This document shows positions 54,783-63,666 of a stretch of DNA of 64,000 nucleotides, one piece after another. Positions within the stretch are counted from its first letter, which is position 1, and every line of letters begins with the position of its first letter. The stretch is from an uncultured Bacteroides sp. (GTDB taxonomy: Bacteria > Bacteroidota > Bacteroidia > Bacteroidales > Bacteroidaceae). The stretch spans positions 1-64,000 of the forward strand of contig CABMPP010000015.1 of assembly GCA_902388495.1 (NCBI GenBank). Direction: 5' to 3'. Below the pieces are notes generated by a model that was given only the letters and a program-made list of their open reading frames with translations, searched no databases and was not told the origin of the DNA. Both the position numbers and the translations under genes were made by a program.

Positions 54783-56762
54783 ATGGAGATAACCATCAAT
54801 AAAACATTGCCCCCTTATCCCTCCTTCATCGAGGGCATCCGCCGGGCACCCGACCGTGGCTACACCCTTACCCCTGCGCAGACTGCCACGGCGCTGAAGA
54901 ACGCATTGCGCTATATTCCCAAGGAATTGCACGAAACGCTTGCCCCCGAGTTTATGGAAGAACTCCGCACCCGTGGGCGTATCTACGGCTACCGCTACCG
55001 TCCGCAGGGCGACCTCAAGGCGAAGCCCATCGATGAATACAAAGGAAACTGCATCGAAGGCCGTGCCTTCCAGGTGATGATTGACAATAATCTTTGTTTC
55101 GACATTGCCCTCTATCCGTACGAATTAGTTACCTACGGCGAGACGGGGCAGGTGTGCCAGAACTGGATGCAGTACCGCCTTATCAAGCAATACCTCGAAG
55201 TGCTGACGCGCGAACAGACACTCGTCATTGAAAGCGGACATCCGCTGGGACTGTTCAAGTCGAAGCCCGAGGCACCCCGCGTCATCATCACCAATGCGCT
55301 GATGGTGGGGCTTTACGATAATCAGGACGACTGGCACACCGCCATGCAGATGGGCGTTGCCAATTACGGGCAGATGACTGCCGGCGGCTGGATGTACATC
55401 GGTCCGCAAGGCATCGTGCACGGCACATTCAACACTTTGCTGAATGCCGGACGCCTGAAACTGGGCATTCCGCAAGACGGAGATTTGCGCGGACGTCTTT
55501 TCATTTCCTCCGGTCTGGGAGGCATGAGCGGCGCACAGCCCAAGGCTGCCGAGATGGCAGGAGCGGTGGCAATCATTGCCGAGGTAGATGCTTCGCGCAT
55601 CGAAACCCGCCACAAGCAGGGATGGGTGGGACGCGTCACCGATTCTTTGCCCGAAGCATTTCGCTTGGCGCGCGAAGCGATGGACAGCCGCCAACCTCTC
55701 TCCATAGCCTATCACGGCAATGTGGTGGACTTGCTGGAATATGCCGTGCGGGAGCGTCTTCCCGTCGACCTGCTTTCCGACCAGACTTCCTGCCATGCTG
55801 CCTACGACGGTGGCTATTGCCCTGCCGGTCTGACCTTTGAGCAGCGCACCGCGATGCTGCACGAGAACCCGAAGCAGTTCCACCGCCTGGTGGATGCTTC
55901 GCTGTCGCGTCACTTTGCTGCGATCAAGACACTCGTAGGCCGGGGTACTTACTTCTTCGACTACGGAAACTCCTTTATGAAAGCCGTTTACGATGCCGGC
56001 GTGAGCGAGATTGCCCGTGACGGCGATACGAAGAATGGCTTTATCTTCCCCAGCTACGTAGAAGATATCATGGGGCCGGAGCTTTTCGATTACGGCTACG
56101 GGCCCTTCCGCTGGGTATGCCTCAGCGGTAAACACGAAGATTTGGTGAAGACCGACCGGGCTGCGATGGAGTGCATCGACCCTACGCGGCGCGGGCAGGA
56201 TTTGGATAATTATAACTGGATTCGTGATGCCGAGAAGAATAACCTGGTGGTGGGCACGCAAGCCCGAATCCTCTATCAGGATGCCGAAGGACGCATGAAC
56301 ATTGCACTTCGTTTCAATGAAATGGTACGGAACGGGGAAGTCGGCCCTATTATGCTGGGACGCGACCATCACGACGTCAGCGGTACGGACTCGCCTTTCC
56401 GTGAGACGGCGAATATCAAAGACGGCAGCAATGTGATGGCCGATATGGCCGTGCAGTGTTTTGCCGGAAATTGTGCGCGGGGCATGAGCCTTGTGGCCTT
56501 GCACAATGGCGGCGGCGTGGGCATCGGAAAAGCCATCAACGGCGGCTTCGGCATGGTGTGCGACGGTTCGCAGCGGGTGGATGAGATTCTCCGCTCTGCC
56601 ATGTTGTGGGATGTGATGGGAGGCGTGGCACGCCGTTCGTGGGCACGCAATCCGCATGCCATGGAGACGAGCGAGGCGTTCAACCGCACGCATGCCGAGG
56701 GGTATCATATTACAATGCCGTATGTGGCGGATGAGGAATTGATAAAGAAATGTATAAGATAA
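54783..56762 (+). CDS. hutU: Urocanate hydratase, long form
   Basis: The second enzyme of histidine degradation adds water to urocanate using tightly bound NAD+, giving imidazolonepropionate. At 659 residues it is about 100 longer than the Pseudomonas-type enzyme and near the size of the animal one. Seen: YKGNCIEGRAFQVMIDNNLC, GGWMYIGPQGIVHGTFNTLL, SGLGGMSGAQPKAAEMAG and the Cys-containing DQTSCHAAYDGGY segment that fits the active-site region. It opens the hut operon; ftcD follows after 63 bp. The first 225 bp of the gap upstream show no clear promoter match. Confidence 0.97.
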   Translation: MEITINKTLPPYPSFIEGIRRAPDRGYTLTPAQTATALKNALRYIPKELHETLAPEFMEELRTRGRIYGYRYRPQGDLKAKPIDEYKGNCIEGRAFQVMIDNNLCFDIALYPYELVTYGETGQVCQNWMQYRLIKQYLEVLTREQTLVIESGHPLGLFKSKPEAPRVIITNALMVGLYDNQDDWHTAMQMGVANYGQMTAGGWMYIGPQGIVHGTFNTLLNAGRLKLGIPQDGDLRGRLFISSGLGGMSGAQPKAAEMAGAVAIIAEVDASRIETRHKQGWVGRVTDSLPEAFRLAREAMDSRQPLSIAYHGNVVDLLEYAVRERLPVDLLSDQTSCHAAYDGGYCPAGLTFEQRTAMLHENPKQFHRLVDASLSRHFAAIKTLVGRGTYFFDYGNSFMKAVYDAGVSEIARDGDTKNGFIFPSYVEDIMGPELFDYGYGPFRWVCLSGKHEDLVKTDRAAMECIDPTRRGQDLDNYNWIRDAEKNNLVVGTQARILYQDAEGRMNIALRFNEMVRNGEVGPIMLGRDHHDVSGTDSPFRETANIKDGSNVMADMAVQCFAGNCARGMSLVALHNGGGVGIGKAINGGFGMVCDGSQRVDEILRSAMLWDVMGGVARRSWARNPHAMETSEAFNRTHAEGYHITMPYVADEELIKKCIR

Positions 56763-56825
56763 ATGATAATTTAGGGGCGCTCCGCCCGCTAAATTCCCAT
56801 TTATTCAACTAAAAACAATTACGAT

Positions 56826-57722
56826 ATGAACAAAATTATGGAATGCGTCCCCAACTTCAGCGAGGGACGCGACTTGCAGAAGATAGACCAAATAGTAGCC
56901 CCTTTCCGGGGCAGACCGGGTGTGAAGTTGCTGGACTACAGCAACGACGAAGACCATAACCGCCTTGTCGTTACCGTAGTAGGCGAGCCAGAACCGCTAC
57001 GCGATGCCGTGCTCGCAGCCATCGGTGTTGCCGTGCAACTGATCGACCTCAATCATCACACCGGACAGCACCCCCGCATGGGAGCCGTAGATGTAGTGCC
57101 CTTCATCCCCATCAAGAATGTAACGATGGACGAAGCTATCGCCCTCTCCAAAGAAGTAGGCGAGGAGGTAGCAAAACGTTACAATCTCCCCGTCTTCCTG
57201 TACGAGAAATCCGCTTCCGCCCCGCATCGCGAGAACCTTGCGGCAGTCCGTAAGGGCGAGTTCGAAGGAATGGCAGAGAAGATAAAACAACCGGAATGGC
57301 ATCCCGACTTCGGTCCGGCCGAGCGCCATCCTACCGCAGGAACGGTAGCCATCGGCGCCCGTATGCCGTTGGTGGCGTATAACGTCAACCTCAATACCCC
57401 CAGCCTGGAGATTGCCCACGACATCGCCAAGAAGATCCGCTTCATCGGCGGTGGCTTGCGCTATTGCAAGGCGATGGGCGTGGAGCTGAAAGACCGCGGC
57501 ATCACACAAGTCTCCATCAATATGACGGACTTTACCCGTACCGCTCTCTACCGCGCTTTCGAACTGGTACGGATCGAGGCGCGCCGCTATGGCGTCAGCA
57601 TCGTAGGTAGCGAAATCATCGGACTGGTGCCTATGGAAGCCTTGATCGACACCGCCTCCTACTACCTGGGACTGGAGAATTTCTCGATGGAGCAAGTGCT
57701 GGAAGCAAGAATAATGGAATAA
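56826..57722 (+). CDS. ftcD: Glutamate formimidoyltransferase
   Basis: The 298-residue protein is the formimidoyltransferase domain alone (MNKIMECVPNFSEGRDL, DYSNDEDHNRLVVTVVG, HPRMGAVDVVPFIP with the catalytic-region His). It moves the formimino group from formiminoglutamate to tetrahydrofolate, releasing glutamate. In animals this domain is fused to a cyclodeaminase; here the cyclodeaminase is a separate gene in the same operon. It ends 6 bp before hutI. Confidence 0.97.
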   Translation: MNKIMECVPNFSEGRDLQKIDQIVAPFRGRPGVKLLDYSNDEDHNRLVVTVVGEPEPLRDAVLAAIGVAVQLIDLNHHTGQHPRMGAVDVVPFIPIKNVTMDEAIALSKEVGEEVAKRYNLPVFLYEKSASAPHRENLAAVRKGEFEGMAEKIKQPEWHPDFGPAERHPTAGTVAIGARMPLVAYNVNLNTPSLEIAHDIAKKIRFIGGGLRYCKAMGVELKDRGITQVSINMTDFTRTALYRAFELVRIEARRYGVSIVGSEIIGLVPMEALIDTASYYLGLENFSMEQVLEARIME

Positions 57723-57728
57723 GAAATT

Positions 57729-58982
57729 ATGGCAGAAAACCTGATTATATTCAATGCGCGTGTTGTGACGCCCCTCGGCTTTTCCGCCCGTCGCGGCAAG
57801 GAGATGGGAGAGTTGCACATCATTGACAACGCTACGGTGGAAGTAACCAACGGCATCATCACCTATGTGGGCGAGAACCGCGGAGAGCAACGCGATGGCT
57901 ATTACCAGCGCTACTGGCACTACAATGCCCGCGGCAAGTGCCTGCTGCCCGGCTTTGTCGATTCGCACACGCATTTCGTGTTTGGCGGCGAGCGTGCCGA
58001 AGAATTCTCTTGGCGGCTGAAAGGCGAGAGCTATATGTCCATCATGGAGCGTGGCGGCGGAATTGTAAGCACCGTGAAAGCGACCCGTGCCGAGAACTTT
58101 ATCAAACTGCGCAGCCGTGCCGAAAACTTTCTGAAGCAAATGACCGCCATGGGCGTGACCACCGTAGAAGGCAAAAGCGGCTACGGGCTGGACCGCGATA
58201 CGGAACTCATGCAACTCCGCGTGATGCGCAGCCTCAATAACGATGAGCACAAGCGGGTGGATGTTGTCTCTACTTTCCTCGGCGCGCATGCCGTGCCCGA
58301 AGAATACAGCGGACGCACGGACGAGTACGTAGATTATATTATCAAGGAAGTAATGCCCAGCGTCGTGCAGAACGACCTGGCCGAATTCTGCGATGTCTTC
58401 TGCGAGCAAGGCGTCTTCTCCATCGAACAATCCCGCCGTCTGTTGCTTGCTGCCCGGGAGATGGGGCTTGCCCTGAAACTCCATGCCGACGAAATCGTTC
58501 CTTTGGGCGGTGCCGGACTGGCAGCCGAACTTTCAGCCGTTTCGGCCGACCATCTGCTGCATGCCTCCGACGCCGATATCCGTGCGATGGCAGAGAAGAA
58601 CGTAGTGGCTACCCTGCTACCGCTGACCGCCTTTGCCCTGAAAGAACCATACGCCCGCGGGCGCGAAATGATTGATGCCGGTTGTGCCGTAGCCCTTGCT
58701 ACCGACCTTAATCCCGGCAGTTGCTTTTCCGGTTCCATCCCCCTCACGTTTGCCCTGGCGTGCATCTATATGCAGTTGAGCATCGAGGAAGCCATCACCG
58801 CACTGACGCTGAACGGTGCCGCTGCCTTGAAGCGTGCGGATAGCATCGGCAGCATCGAGGTAGGGAAGAAGGGAGACTTTGTAGTGTTGAATACCGATAA
58901 TTATCATTTCCTTCCTTATTATATAGGGATGAATTGTGTCAATACTACGATTAAGGAAGGCGTACTCTATCCGGTAGTATGA
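57729..58982 (+). CDS. hutI: Imidazolonepropionase
   Basis: The 417-residue amidohydrolase-fold enzyme opens the imidazolone ring to give formiminoglutamate. Metal ligands are visible at His80 and His82 (GFVDSHTHFVFGG), with a later His (LKLHADEI) and Asp (ATDLNPGS). Length matches HutI. A 343-bp gap with a large inverted-repeat element follows before the next hut gene. Confidence 0.98.
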   Translation: MAENLIIFNARVVTPLGFSARRGKEMGELHIIDNATVEVTNGIITYVGENRGEQRDGYYQRYWHYNARGKCLLPGFVDSHTHFVFGGERAEEFSWRLKGESYMSIMERGGGIVSTVKATRAENFIKLRSRAENFLKQMTAMGVTTVEGKSGYGLDRDTELMQLRVMRSLNNDEHKRVDVVSTFLGAHAVPEEYSGRTDEYVDYIIKEVMPSVVQNDLAEFCDVFCEQGVFSIEQSRRLLLAAREMGLALKLHADEIVPLGGAGLAAELSAVSADHLLHASDADIRAMAEKNVVATLLPLTAFALKEPYARGREMIDAGCAVALATDLNPGSCFSGSIPLTFALACIYMQLSIEEAITALTLNGAAALKRADSIGSIEVGKKGDFVVLNTDNYHFLPYYIGMNCVNTTIKEGVLYPVV

Positions 58983-59018
58983 TATAGTAAATAAGACTTT
59001 GATACATAATATTTAACC

Positions 59019-59310
59019 ATGCGAATCAGTAGTTGAAACTGATTCATAACGATGATAGAAATGAATGAAATGATAAACATGAGTATCTCAAACTCTCCCG
59101 CCTGAAAGGGGGAGTACCCCGTAGGGGGGAGGGGGTCTTACATAAGCAGAGAGTAACTTTGCAATACAGAGAGACTCTGCAATACATAAGTCCCTGCGGA
59201 TGTAAGACCCCTCCGCCCTACGGGCACCTCCCCTTTCAGGCGGAGGAGTTGGAGATACTCTTGCTCATATCCTGTCAAAACGGAGTCAATCTCAACTCCT
59301 GATTCGCATT
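59019..59310. repeat. Inverted-end element with giant hairpin inside the hut operon
   Basis: The gap between hutI and the cyclodeaminase gene contains no gene. It is bounded by ATGCGAATCAGTAGTTG on the left and CAACTCCTGATTCGCAT on the right, the same ends as the element at 5099-5461. Inside are arms 59081-59142 and 59201-59260 that pair over about 60 bp with a few mismatches, built around CGCCTGAAAGGGG and CCCCTTTCAGGCG. The loop holds two copies of TGCAATACA. Confidence 0.85.
59265..59310. repeat. Dispersed repeat end, copy 2
   Basis: 45 of 46 bp match 54511-54556 (one A/T difference). It ends 14 bp before the cyclodeaminase ATG, so it forms that gene's ribosome-binding context. Confidence 0.85.
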
Positions 59311-59324
59311 AATACTTAAACATC

Positions 59325-59954
59325 ATGTTAGCAGAACTAATAGTAAAAGAGTTTTTGAATAAAGTAGCGGGCAGTGATCCCGTTCCCGGCGGAGGAAGCA
59401 TCGCCGCCTTGAATGGCGCCATCGCCTCCGCTTTGGCAGCGATGGTTGCCAACCTCACCATCGGCAAGAAAGGTTATGAACCTCACGAAGAACTGATGCG
59501 CTATATCTCCGAAGTAGCCATGCGGCAGAAAGATACTTTTGTTGCCGATATAGACCGTGACTCCGAAGCCTACGACGGCGTATTTGCCTGCTTCAAGATG
59601 CCCAAAGCTACCGATGAAGAAAAAGCAGCCCGTAGCGCCGCCATTCAGGAGGCTACCAAGCATGCCGCTCTTGTACCGATGCAGGTGGCCCGCAATGCCT
59701 ACGAACTGATGCCGATTATAGCGGATGTGGCCCGCCTGGGCAACCGCAATGCCGTGACCGATGCCTGCGTAGCCATGATGTCCGCCCGTTCTGCCGTTCT
59801 GGGCGCGCTGATGAATGTACGCATCAACCTCGGTTCGCTGAAAGACAAAGAATTCGTAGCCAAGCTTCAGGCCGAAGCCGACGAGCTGGAACGTCTTGCC
59901 TGCGCACAGGAAAAAGAATTATTGGACGAAATCAATCAAGAACTGAAACTATGA
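59325..59954 (+). CDS. fchA: Formimidoyltetrahydrofolate cyclodeaminase
   Basis: The 209-residue all-helical protein converts 5-formimino-THF to 5,10-methenyl-THF with release of ammonia. The signature DPVPGGGSIAALNGAIASAL near the N-terminus and a helical core (LIVKEFLNKVAG, MVANLTIGKKGYE) match the family. It is the separate counterpart of the C-terminal half of animal FTCD. Its stop overlaps the hutH ATG by 4 bp (ATGA), so translation is coupled. Confidence 0.95.
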   Translation: MLAELIVKEFLNKVAGSDPVPGGGSIAALNGAIASALAAMVANLTIGKKGYEPHEELMRYISEVAMRQKDTFVADIDRDSEAYDGVFACFKMPKATDEEKAARSAAIQEATKHAALVPMQVARNAYELMPIIADVARLGNRNAVTDACVAMMSARSAVLGALMNVRINLGSLKDKEFVAKLQAEADELERLACAQEKELLDEINQELKL

Positions 59955-61447
59955 GCAATGTCTATTACGTAGGTTCCGGTGAGCTTACTTTCGACCTCAT
60001 CGAACGCATTATCAACGAAAACCTGAAGCTGGAATTGGCTCCCGAAGCCAAACAGCGCATACAGAAATGCCGCGACTATCTGGACAAGAAGATTGCAGCA
60101 TCCGACGAACCTCTGTACGGAATTACTACCGGTTTCGGCTCTCTGTGCAGTAAGAATATCTCGTCCGACGAGTTGGGCACCTTGCAGGAAAACCTGATAA
60201 AGAGCCATGCTTGCAGCGTGGGCGAGGAGATACGCCCCGTCATCGTCAAACTGATGATGCTGCTCAAGGCACATGCCCTTTCCCTGGGACATAGCGGCGT
60301 GCAGGTCATCACCGTGCAACGCATTCTCGACTTCTTCAACAACGACGTGATGCCCATCGTCTACGACCGCGGCTCATTGGGAGCTTCCGGCGACCTTGCC
60401 CCGCTTGCCAACCTCTTCCTGCCCCTTATCGGCGTAGGCGACGTTTATTATAAAGGTAAGAAACGCGAAGCCATCAGCGTGCTCGACGAATTCGGCTGGG
60501 AACCCGTAAAGTTGATGAGCAAGGAAGGACTGGCACTGCTCAACGGCACGCAGTTTATGAGTGCCAACGGCGTGTTTGCCATCCTCAAAGCCTTCCGCCT
60601 CTCCAAGAAAGCCGACCTGATTGCCGCCCTCTCCCTCGAAGCCTTCGATGGACGCATCGACCCGTTTATGGACTGCATCCAGCAAATCCGTCCGCACAAA
60701 GGTCAGATAGAGACGGGTGCAAACTTCCGTAAACTGCTGGAGGGCAGCGAACTGATAGCTCGCCCCAAGGAGCATGTGCAAGATCCGTATTCTTTCCGTT
60801 GCATCCCCCAGGTGCATGGTGCCACGAAAGATGCCATCCGTTACGTAGCCTCCGTACTGCTGACGGAAATCAACTCCGTGACGGACAACCCCACCATCTT
60901 CCCCGACGAAGACCGCATCATCTCCGGCGGCAATTTCCATGGTCAGCCGCTTGCCATCTCCTATGACTTCCTCGGCATCGCCCTTGCCGAACTGGGCAAT
61001 ATCTCCGAGCGTCGCGTCGCCCAGCTCATCATGGGGTTGCGCGGACTTCCCGAATTCCTGGTAGCCAATCCCGGACTGAACTCCGGCTTCATGATACCGC
61101 AATATGCTGCCGCTTCGATGGTGAGCCAGAACAAGATGTACTGTTATGCAGCCAGCAGCGACTCCATCGTTTCCAGCAACGGTCAGGAAGACCACGTCAG
61201 CATGGGTGCCAATGCAGCTACAAAGTTGTATCGCATCATGGACAACCTGGAACATATCCTTGCCATCGAACTGATGAATGCCGCCCAAGGCATCGACTTC
61301 CGCCGCCCGCAAAAAACATCTCCTGTCCTGGAACGCTTCCTGCACGAATACCGCAAGGAAGTCCCTTTTGTGAAGGACGATATCGTGATGTATAAGGAAA
61401 TCCATAAAACCGTTGCTTTCCTCAACCGGACGAAGTTCGACTATTAG
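59951..61447 (+). CDS. hutH: Histidine ammonia-lyase
   Basis: The 498-residue enzyme removes ammonia from histidine to give urocanate, the first step of the pathway. The MIO prosthetic group forms from Ala145-Ser146-Gly147 in GSLGASGDLAPLANL. Other signatures: YGITTGFGSLCSKNI, LALLNGTQFMSANG, SVTDNPTIF and SSNGQEDHVSMGANA. It is the last gene of the operon although it encodes the first enzyme. Confidence 0.98.
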   Translation: MSNVYYVGSGELTFDLIERIINENLKLELAPEAKQRIQKCRDYLDKKIAASDEPLYGITTGFGSLCSKNISSDELGTLQENLIKSHACSVGEEIRPVIVKLMMLLKAHALSLGHSGVQVITVQRILDFFNNDVMPIVYDRGSLGASGDLAPLANLFLPLIGVGDVYYKGKKREAISVLDEFGWEPVKLMSKEGLALLNGTQFMSANGVFAILKAFRLSKKADLIAALSLEAFDGRIDPFMDCIQQIRPHKGQIETGANFRKLLEGSELIARPKEHVQDPYSFRCIPQVHGATKDAIRYVASVLLTEINSVTDNPTIFPDEDRIISGGNFHGQPLAISYDFLGIALAELGNISERRVAQLIMGLRGLPEFLVANPGLNSGFMIPQYAAASMVSQNKMYCYAASSDSIVSSNGQEDHVSMGANAATKLYRIMDNLEHILAIELMNAAQGIDFRRPQKTSPVLERFLHEYRKEVPFVKDDIVMYKEIHKTVAFLNRTKFDY

Positions 61448-61499
61448 AACTTCCCAATAAATCTGCCGGAAACCTAATTTTTATTAATCTCTAAACAAA

Positions 61500-61537
61500 A
61501 GAAAGAAAACTCAATTGGTGAATTGAGTTTTCTTTCT
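61500..61537. promoter_or_regulatory. Perfect palindrome overlapping the tetR promoter
   Basis: AGAAAGAAAACTCAATT (61500-61516) and its exact reverse complement (61521-61537) are separated by GGTG. The right arm ends on the first base of the -7 box and the centre covers the -33 TTG. It may be both the hut-operon terminator (stem then T-rich sequence) and an operator for autorepression. Confidence 0.75.
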
Positions 61538-61544
61538 ATCTTTG
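61515..61544 (+). promoter_or_regulatory. Promoter of the efflux operon
   Basis: TTG (61515-61517), 19-bp spacer, TATCTTTG (61537-61544): a consensus Bacteroides promoter driving tetR and probably the efflux genes. Confidence 0.75.
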
Positions 61545-61604
61545 CCTCGTTTTATTCCGATAATGAATAGAAAAACAGTTATTTTGAATAAGAAAGGAAG
61601 AAAA

Positions 61605-62267
61605 ATGAGCGAACACACAAAGCATTCAGCATCAAGGTCGGAACTGAGGGAACGAATCATTCAGACCGCCGTGGAATCGTTTAGTGCACATGGAATCAAA
61701 AGTATCACAATGGATGATATTGCTGCTTCTTTGGGTATATCCAAGCGTACTCTTTATGAAGTGTTTTCCGACAAAGAGTCGTTGCTGGAAGAATGTATTC
61801 TGAAAAGCCAGCAGGATACCGATGCTTGGCTCAAAGATATTCTGGCAACTTCCAATAATGTGCTGGAAGTTATACTGAGATGCTATCAGTGGAGTATAGA
61901 GAAATTCCATGCAACAAATAGGAAATTCTTTGAAGATCTCAAAAAGTATCCCAAAGCTTATGAACTGGTGAAGAAAAATCATAACCGCAGTTCGGAAGAT
62001 ACGGTCAATTTCTTTAAAGAAGGTGTGAAGCAAGGCATTTTCCGTGGTGACGTGAACTTTGCCATTGTCAACCAGCTGGTACGCGGTCAGCTCGACTTGC
62101 TGATGAACTCCAACATCTGTGACGAATATTCTTTCCTTGATGTTTACGAATCTATTATGTTTACCTTCTTGCGTGGCATTTCTACGGAGAAAGGTGCTCA
62201 TGAGTTGGAAAACTTTATTATCGAATACCGTGAAAAACACACACATAGTGACGAGACAGAAAAATAA
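61605..62267 (+). CDS. TetR/AcrR family transcriptional regulator
   Basis: The 220-residue protein has the N-terminal TetR DNA-binding domain (FSAHGIKSITMDDIAASLGI, SKRTLYEVFSDKESLLEEC) and a helical ligand-binding domain. The start MSEHTKHSA has AAGGAAG upstream; two earlier in-frame Met codons (MNRKTV, 14 codons before, and one 21 before) are less likely. It is followed after 25 bp by a TolC-like gene, so it probably represses the efflux operon and itself. The ligand is unknown. Confidence 0.93.
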   Translation: MSEHTKHSASRSELRERIIQTAVESFSAHGIKSITMDDIAASLGISKRTLYEVFSDKESLLEECILKSQQDTDAWLKDILATSNNVLEVILRCYQWSIEKFHATNRKFFEDLKKYPKAYELVKKNHNRSSEDTVNFFKEGVKQGIFRGDVNFAIVNQLVRGQLDLLMNSNICDEYSFLDVYESIMFTFLRGISTEKGAHELENFIIEYREKHTHSDETEK

Positions 62268-62292
62268 TTAATCAACAACCTATTATTTATTT

Positions 62293-63651
62293 ATGAAGAT
62301 GCAGAGATTTTGGGTAGGCAAAGCACTACTGTTTGCTGCTGCCGTGCTCTATGCCGGTGGTTATGCACAAGCACAAGAGGCGAAGGATACCCTGACCCTG
62401 AACCTTGACAAGGCGTTGGAGATTGCTCTAAGTGAGAATCCGACCATTAAGGTGGCGAATGAGGAGATTGCCTTGAAGAAAGTGACTCATCAGGAAACCT
62501 GGCAAAACCTGCTTCCGCAGGCAAGTATCGATGGAACATGGAGCCATACGATTACAGCCGCCCAGCTTAATCTGGGAGGACAGTCTTTCAAAATGGGTAT
62601 GGACAACTCCAATACTGTAAGTGGCGCACTGAACATCAGTCTGCCTATATTTGCCCCAAGCGTATATCGGGCTATGTCGATGACAAAGACTGATATCGAG
62701 CTGGCAGTGGAGAAATCGCGTGCTTCCAAGCAAGACTTGGTGAACCAGGTGACGAAGGCATACTACCAGCTGATGCTTTCGCAAGACTCTTACGACGTGT
62801 TGCAGAAGAGCTATAAACTGGCAGAAGACAATTATAACATCGTTAATGCCAAGTATCAGCAAGGAACCGTCAGCGAGTTCGATAAAATCAGTGCCGAGGT
62901 ACAGATGCGCAGCATCAAGCCGAATGTGATTTCCGCAAACAATGCTGTGACATTGTCAAGATTGCAGCTGAAAGTGCTGATGGGAGTTACTGCCGATGTG
63001 GAAATCAAGATTGATGACAATCTGAAGCAGTACGAAACGGATTTGTTTGCCAATCAGCTGGAACAAACCACTGAAGGACTGGTAAACAACACTACGATGA
63101 AGCAGTTGGATTTGAACTGGAAGACACTTCAGCAGAACATCAAGACGTTGCGTACCAACTTCATGCCTACATTGGCTATGAACTATTCTTATCAGTATCA
63201 ATCTTTGAACAATGAGAATTGGGATGTCTTCAGTTACGACTGGGGTGGCAGTTCTTCGCTGGTATTCAGCCTGAGTATTCCTTTATATAAGGCAAGCAAT
63301 TTCACCAAGTTGAAAACGAACCGCATCCAGATGCGTCAGTTAGAGCAGAACCGTATCGACACGGAACGTAAGCTGAATATGCAGATCACCAGCTATCAGA
63401 AGAACATGGCCGCCAGTTCGGAGCAGGTTGTCAGCAATCGTGAGAACGTGATGCAGGCGCAGAAAGCCGTGCAGATTGCCGGTAAGCGCTATGAAGTAGG
63501 TAAGGGCACGGTGCTCGAACTGAACACGTCGCAAGTGCAGCTCACCGAGGCGGAACTGACTTACAACCAATCCATTTACGACTATCTGGTGTCTAAGGCC
63601 GACCTTGACCAGGTGCTGGGAAGAGATTATATAATTAATAAACAGAAATAA
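62293..63651 (+). CDS. TolC family outer-membrane efflux protein
   Basis: The 452-residue protein has a signal peptide (ALLFAAAVLYAGGYAQAQ), then two repeats of the OEP type: LDKALEIALSENPTIKVANE begins the first, and the long coiled-coil helices (LAEDNYNIVNAKYQQGTVSE; VQIAGKRYEVGKGTVLELNT) form the periplasmic tunnel. It should form the trimeric exit duct for the efflux pump. The substrate is not evident. It is followed after 15 bp by the adaptor gene. Confidence 0.95.
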   Translation: MKMQRFWVGKALLFAAAVLYAGGYAQAQEAKDTLTLNLDKALEIALSENPTIKVANEEIALKKVTHQETWQNLLPQASIDGTWSHTITAAQLNLGGQSFKMGMDNSNTVSGALNISLPIFAPSVYRAMSMTKTDIELAVEKSRASKQDLVNQVTKAYYQLMLSQDSYDVLQKSYKLAEDNYNIVNAKYQQGTVSEFDKISAEVQMRSIKPNVISANNAVTLSRLQLKVLMGVTADVEIKIDDNLKQYETDLFANQLEQTTEGLVNNTTMKQLDLNWKTLQQNIKTLRTNFMPTLAMNYSYQYQSLNNENWDVFSYDWGGSSSLVFSLSIPLYKASNFTKLKTNRIQMRQLEQNRIDTERKLNMQITSYQKNMAASSEQVVSNRENVMQAQKAVQIAGKRYEVGKGTVLELNTSQVQLTEAELTYNQSIYDYLVSKADLDQVLGRDYIINKQK

Positions 63652-63666
63652 AAGAAAAACAACGAT

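Noticed and set aside
55125..56708. 527-codon minus-strand open frame inside hutU
   Set aside because: Shadow of the GC-rich third positions of hutU; no ribosome site or family features.
56997..58484. 495-codon minus-strand open frame across ftcD and hutI
   Set aside because: It spans two well-identified genes on the other strand and has low-complexity His/Ala/Gly composition.
60374..61405. 343-codon minus-strand open frame inside hutH
   Set aside because: Antisense shadow of a recognised enzyme gene.
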